From Glandiceps talaboti (lineage: Eukaryota > Hemichordata > Enteropneusta > Spengelidae): a DNA stretch of 64,000 bases. Location of the stretch: positions 21,218,871 to 21,282,870 of the forward strand of contig NC_135558.1 in assembly GCF_964340395.1 (NCBI RefSeq), given 5' to 3'. The notes below the pieces were generated by a model that made no database searches, was not told the origin of the DNA, and saw only the letters and a list, made by a program, of their open reading frames with translations. Made by a program: the position numbers and the translations under genes. Position 1 is the stretch's first letter. The number at the start of each line of letters is the position of its first letter. This document shows, piece after piece, positions 28,501 through 35,718 of the stretch.

Positions 28501-31500
28501 ACCCGAGGACTACCCCGCGCGGTATGATCACTGACACTGATGACATGATGAGAGAGAACCTTTTCGGATTTACATGTAAAACGGGGAAAGATACGCAAAA
28601 CATAATGCAAAGTCTGAAGCCAAATTAAAGTTGTAATTATTTTAATTATTTTTACTTGCCAAATATTTGCATTTTGGAAAGGCAAGACACGTTCATGTCG
28701 TTAACTTTACATGTGAACTGTCGGCCATATTTAAACTTCAAACGCATGCCTGGCATGCCCTTCCTTACGCAAGTTGTCTGAATTCTGGTTCACTGTCATT
28801 CCAAATTGCACGACAATATAGAATTAACCACAAGTTACATGTTATCTGAAAACATCACACTTTTATAGTGGGTCTGAAGTGTGATTTTAGTGAGTACTAA
28901 GAACGTCCTGTGTTGATATTCAAGATACTTGCTGTGGAAAATCGCTCAGTCGAATGAGGTCACCTTCAGCTTCTGGTCGAATCAGGATAGAGTATGCAAA
29001 TGAGGATGTTGCGGACTGGCTGATTATGTAGGAGGGTGCAGAATTGGATTTGAAGTTTACAACCCTGTTTCGAACAAACGCTTGTCATTTGGGCGCCCAA
29101 TGCGTAGAATTATGACTATAGCACATATTACATTGCTTGTTTGACGTCAATAGTGTCTTTTGAAAAGTGGCAGTTTACTTAAAGTCTCGTCGACTGATTT
29201 CCAATATGGCGTCGTTCATTATGCTCATTAACATATTCATTTTTTTTTCAAATTACAAAAAAAAAATCATAAAAAATAAAAATGAGGATGTGCTGACTTG
29301 AAATTAACAAATCTGAGTAAGCTACCCCCTGCGCATCAACACGCCAGATATCAAAGCAATCTAATAAGAGGTTTTCAAGGAGTTGATGAAAATGACATTT
29401 TATGAAAAAAAATCATAAAAAATTGAAAATGGCACAGATCAACTTGGCATGAACAAATCTGAATAGCCTCCCCCCAGGGAACATGCACACCAAATATTGA
29501 AGAATTCCGACTGTCACTTATGGAGTAGATAGTAAAAATATAAAAGTTTGACGGACACCTATGATTCACTCTACTCTCTATACCTCAATACCCACCTATA
29601 CCTAAAGCTACGCTTTCAGCTTTCGCTGACAGCGGAGCTAAAAAAAGCTAATTTATACAAGCAATATTAATATGGGTGACTATGTAAACTGGAGTGATCA
29701 CACAGGTGATACGACAATTATAGGGACCTCATAGAATTTCTTAGAAAAGAAAGTGAAAGTGGAAGATGACTGAAAAGGGTGTGGCACAACTTGTTCTAAT
29801 TGTCTACATTTACTAGTTAGTACCTATACAGCAATGGAAAAGGTCACAGAATCTAAGCCCTGAATTCCCCCAATCTCAGTGTATATCTTACTTACAAATA
29901 CTAGAATCTAAGCCCTGAATTCCCACAATCTCAGTGTATATCTTACTTACAAATACTAGAATCTAAGCCCTGAATTCCCCCAATCTCAGTGTATATCTTA
30001 CTTACAAATACTAGAATCTAAGCCCTGAATTCCCCAAATCTCAGTGTATATCTTACTTACAAATACTAGAATCTAAGCCCTGAATTCCCCCAATCTCAGT
30101 GTATATCTTACTTACAAATACTAGAATCTAAGCCCTGAATTCCCCCAATCTCAGTGTATATCTTACTTACAAATACTAGAATCTAAGCCCTGAATTCCCC
30201 CAATCTCAGTGTATATCTTACTTACAAATACTAGAATCTAAGCCCTGAATTCCCCCAATCTCAATGTATATCTTACTTACAAATACTAGAATCTAAGCCC
30301 TGAATTCCCCCAATCTCAATGTATATCTTTGTCAGCTGAACCATGCACATACACGTATATGTGTGTATTGTCCACAATGATCTTCATGAGGGAATCATTT
30401 CATGCAATAGTTATGCACCATTGATGGGTATCATAAACATATAAGGTGTACCAAAAATTAATTACCGACAACTGTGATAGTTCAGCAAATATGAAACCTT
30501 TTAAGACATGTCAGAAGGTGAAAAGTGTTACTTAACTGTTAGCAAGAATGCATAGTGACTTAATGTTTTAAAATGGTGGTTTCATGTTTTAAAATGGTGA
30601 CTTAATGTTACAGCTGACATTAAACATTTCTAGGACTTTACATTTTGTTTTGCTCAGCATCCTACATTACAAATACTTTCTACTTTTTAAAAATATTATG
30701 TCAACCTATTGGTTTAAAATATTAAACAATATTTTTATATGTGTATATTGTAGGTATCCATTCAATATGCATGTTCTATACATGTAGGTAAGGTGAGAAT
30801 TCTCCTGACCCTGCTACTGTTTTGAATATAATTCTTCTGACCCAGTCTCTCCAACATACACACACAACCACCACTTGCCGCGGACCTAATGTCTTGTTGT
30901 TACTCTGTTTTGTTCACCTAGCAACTACACGTTTTAATTCCACATTTTGACAATTTTACTGTCCACACTATTTATGTCATCCATTTTATAAGTTAATACA
31001 TAAAACATTAAAATATTGATTTTTTTTTAAAAATCAATAAAAGATGATTTGTGACTCGTGCAAAATAAATATTCCACTACTTGATAGTGTTTGTATAAAT
31101 TTTACATGTATAGAACATCACAAATACAAGAATTTAGGAGTTTAGGATTGAATTATAGTTCTTGTACAAGTGTAAAAAAAAAGAGTTACTGATAGCACTG
31201 GTAGCTATTGCAAATACAGAAATATTTGTCGAAGACAAAATTTCACTTACATGTATTTCAGCGCGAAAATGTGAAAATCTATCACGGCTAAAATCTCTTC
31301 TGTACACATACATGTATTACAACACAGTGTACATGATCAATTAACAATAACATATCAATATTTTGAATTTCAAATGAAAATGAATCACAGCATTATTTTA
31401 AAGTGAATCCCATATTTTTGTTGACAGTATTGTCCAGGGTTGATTACAATGGGCTATTTATCACATCACTGGCATAGCCCTCTAGTTATTTAGTAAACAC

Positions 31501-34500
31501 CTGCTAATGATGCTGACAGAATATCAGTGAAAATTTGCTTTTCAAACATTTTTCTGACTCCGAGTTGCAATTTTAATTTTTTTTTACCCTAAAATCAAAA
31601 CATTTTGTCAAATACCAACCTAACACTAATCTTGCCGCCATTCTGGCATAAATCATTTAGTATCCACCAAATATAAAAAACAAATATTGTCATTTTTTAT
31701 TTCTTTCACAGTTTCTGATATTTACATCAAAAGATTTACAACCTGTAGTCTAAGATTGCTTTGAAATTAATTAATTTACACCTGTAAACCAAGGTATGTG
31801 TATTACAGATTTCCATGGTAACACCATAAAATACTTGTTAAACAAATAAAGTGCAATAAATACCATGATGTTGCCCTATCAAAGTAAACTCTTTATTGGC
31901 ATTGGTTTTAGATAGCTAGAGAGAATAGTCTAGTTCCTATATGGTATCATTATGATTTACACCTCCACCTATCTAGAGAGAGTATAGTCTAGTTCCTATA
32001 TGTATCATTTTGATTTATACCTCCACCTATCTAGAGAGAGTATAGTCTAGTTCCTATATGTATCATTGTGATTTACACCTCCACCTATCTAGAGAGAGTA
32101 TAGTCTAGTTCAGATATGTATCATTGTGATTTATACCTCCACCTATCTAGAGAGAGTATAGTCTAGTTCCTATATGTATCATTGTGATTTACACCTCCAC
32201 CTAAAACACCATGGTACACTTGATAAAACATAGACTGTGTTTGCAGTCCCTTATAATCCCCAATGTAATGGTGTAGTTACAAAATGTAGAGACAACATTG
32301 GCATCCAGACTAGAAAGAGTAATATTACCCAAACATGACTTTTAGTTGGTATACTAAAGGTCTACTAATCTCAGGACACATTGCTTTGGATAGCTTAGCT
32401 AAAGGTATACTAATCCCAGGACACATTGGTTTGGATAGCTTAGCTAAAGGTATACTAATCTCAGGACACATTGGTTTGGATAGTAATCAGTTCTGGTTAC
32501 CCAACCCCACCCAGTTTTTCATGCTGACTCTAAACTTTTTTTACGTATTCGAGAAAAAAATAATAACATCGAGAAAATTGTGAAGTCTTGCAAGATATAG
32601 TGGGTGTGGAAACTGACTTCAACTTTAAAAAAAAGAAAATATAAAACTGTCCTTCCAATTTGTAATGGCTGTACATCTAATGGGAAGAAACCAATAACAC
32701 AGAGACCATATGAAACATATGGAAAACAATAGAACACATAACTACATGTACCTGAACTAGACACTCACACATAAAAAAAATATACATGACAAAAATACAA
32801 TAGAAAATCTGCCTACCCCACCTATTCTAAAATTGAGTGTAGTATAGTCGGAATCACACAATTTGGTTTTTGTTTAGGCCAATGCAAGCCTGTTCATACT
32901 ACAAAATCTGATCTGCATTCAATTTTTATGTCATTTGAATTATCTCATTCTAGGTGGTTTAGATCTGGATCAACGTAATTCAAATCAGATCGTGATCAGT
33001 TAGGCCTATGTGGACAGGCACGTACTCAGAGTCAAATGAATTAGTTTGATAATTAAGTAATCCAAATCAAAGCTGGAACATGTGTGGACAGCTATTGTAC
33101 TAAAAATGTAATATGAAATGGTTCCATCTTTCAATTTTTTTAGTGTAGACAGAAAGTGAATTCGATGCAGATTAAAGTGATCTGGATTAGATGTGGACAT
33201 GGCTTACTTGCTGTTGTAGTGGTCAAAGCTATGAAACCTACAACTATTTTTACCTTCTGAAGTAAAGAAAATTGATATCTCTACAACAATGCACTTTGAT
33301 ATGTAGATCCTACATTGTACATAATATTTGTCTCAGTGTAACAAAATTAGAATATCAAATATCTAAATAACTCTATATTTGTATAATCAGTAAATATGAC
33401 CTTGTAACACCCACACTAGCTATAGTGTAAATAAATACATAAAGTGATAGTTACAGTTTTGATGGTCAGCTGGCAGCCTCATTCAGAAGGTATGTCTAAT
33501 ATGTTGTGACAACAGGATTTTATTTCAATCTAAATGGGATTTGGAGTAATGTACATAAATCAACACCCTTCTCAGTGTCATATATGCACCTATACTAGTG
33601 ACTACTGCAGTATTTATATAGTTCTTGATTTTATAGATACATGTATGTATAAACATGAGGAGAATGTTTACAACTGCTGACATCAGACCATGGACGAACA
33701 CAGAACTTGGTTACAAACACCGGAAAGTAAACAAATGAATTGGATTAATAACACTTGGTACAGTAGGTAGGAATAGCAGAGGCTTGTAATATTACATTTA
33801 ATGGTTTGATAGTAACAAGTTTGTGGTGTCTTTATACACATTTTGTATGTGCATGAAATGCCAGGAGAAGTTCTAATTTGTTTGGAAAGGTGAACTATTA
33901 AATATGACAAGTGGCCATAAAACTATTCTTATCAAACAATGGAATGTAATACAAGTCTTGTACTTCCAATATGTTGTGCCAAGTGTTATTAATCCAATTC
34001 AGTTGTTTACTTTCTGTGTTTGTAACAGATTCCATTTGTCCTTGGTTTGATGCATCAGATATCTACCAACCAAACTTTTACCATTCAAATTAACAAGAAC
34101 TGGAATTCAATTCCTTGGTCATTGACTTAGCAGTACCTCTGATGTCTATAAAGACATATATGTCATACTGTCCTTTCATCCATCACTCATCAAGAGATGA
34201 CGTTCAGGCTAAACAATACAACATAATCTTCTACAACCCAAGTTGTTGAAATGAATCTGATAGACTACAGACTTGTCTTTCTGAATTATGAATATTGTTT
34301 ACCAGTATATGTCAAGTCAAATAACCAAGTCTGTGGGCTATGAATTTGATGGAGTATCTCATCTCTTAATTGCCAGCCAATGCTTATGTTCATTTCACCT
34401 TGTTTGTATTTAGTAAAAAAACAGACTATTCCAATTTTCATTGTACTGGTGTACACAGGGTGCAAATAATCACATCCCATTTTTACTTCATTTTGCCATG

Positions 34501-34942
34501 AATACTTCTGACAGTGAGGGTATATCATCAGTTGACAGATACTGACAATGTCACTCATATCCCATCAAGTGACAAGGAAAATTATAATTGAAATATTATC
34601 CATATTTTCACTGTGGACATGTCTGTAGAAAAGAGACATACTAGCTCTGTTGATATGTTTGTAAATTCTTTGTCATCTGATCTCCTGTGGTTCCTTGGAT
34701 GAAAACTCTACATGTACACAAACTTGCAAATAAATTGTCTTTGTATATAAATGCTGCATCTCGATCCCCACACAACATTTTTGCCTACATATAATTGATA
34801 CATCACAGAATATGTAAATTATCCACATGTCATGCTAAATGACTGTATTGTAGTCACTTTATTTCTGTATGTTATTTTTGTATGCTTTACCATGCTTGCT
34901 CCATGACATGTTGTTTTTCAATAAAGATCGATTGATTGATTG

Positions 34943-35032
<90 letters not shown>

Positions 35033-35677
35033 CTGACTGACTGACTGTATTGATCAGAATCCTATATACTGAGTGAGTGAAATAAACACGATATACCAGT
35101 ACAGTACACCCACTAGGGTCAATTTCATAAACCAACTAGTAAACATGAGATTAATCCAAGGATCTGACCTCAGTAGACATTTGTCTTCTTAAGACTTGCT
35201 ACAAGCAATATACATTTATAACCATGACAAAGTATTGATCACATGATGGTGTCCCAATCAGGACTCAATTCAGACATTACCAATTGTCAGAATACAGTCC
35301 TACCTCACTGTATCACTGAAAGCAGGATTTGACTGATGAGGTATCAATTGAAATTTGTCTTTGTTTCTACCTAAATCCCATGCAATATTGCATAGATGTA
35401 TTGTTGTATGGCTGGACTGTTCTCAGTATTATGAACCAAATACAATACAACTATAAGGCTTCCAGTCTCAATCCTATACCCTTCAACAACATATTTTAAC
35501 CAGATTATGTTTCCATTGTTGAGTGGCAGTGTGTGTTTGTGCACGTTTCCATGGATGTAATACAGATGTATTTATACTGAGACCTGGGCTATCATACATC
35601 ATACCTCCCTAAAGATACAAATGTATTCTTCAACCAAAAGTGAAAATCACTCTGATGATAGAACCCCATATGTGTGC

Positions 35678-35718
<41 letters not shown>

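Noticed and set aside
34887-35135. NQSI-repeat reading frame
   Set aside because: Pure product of the (ATTG)n microsatellite.
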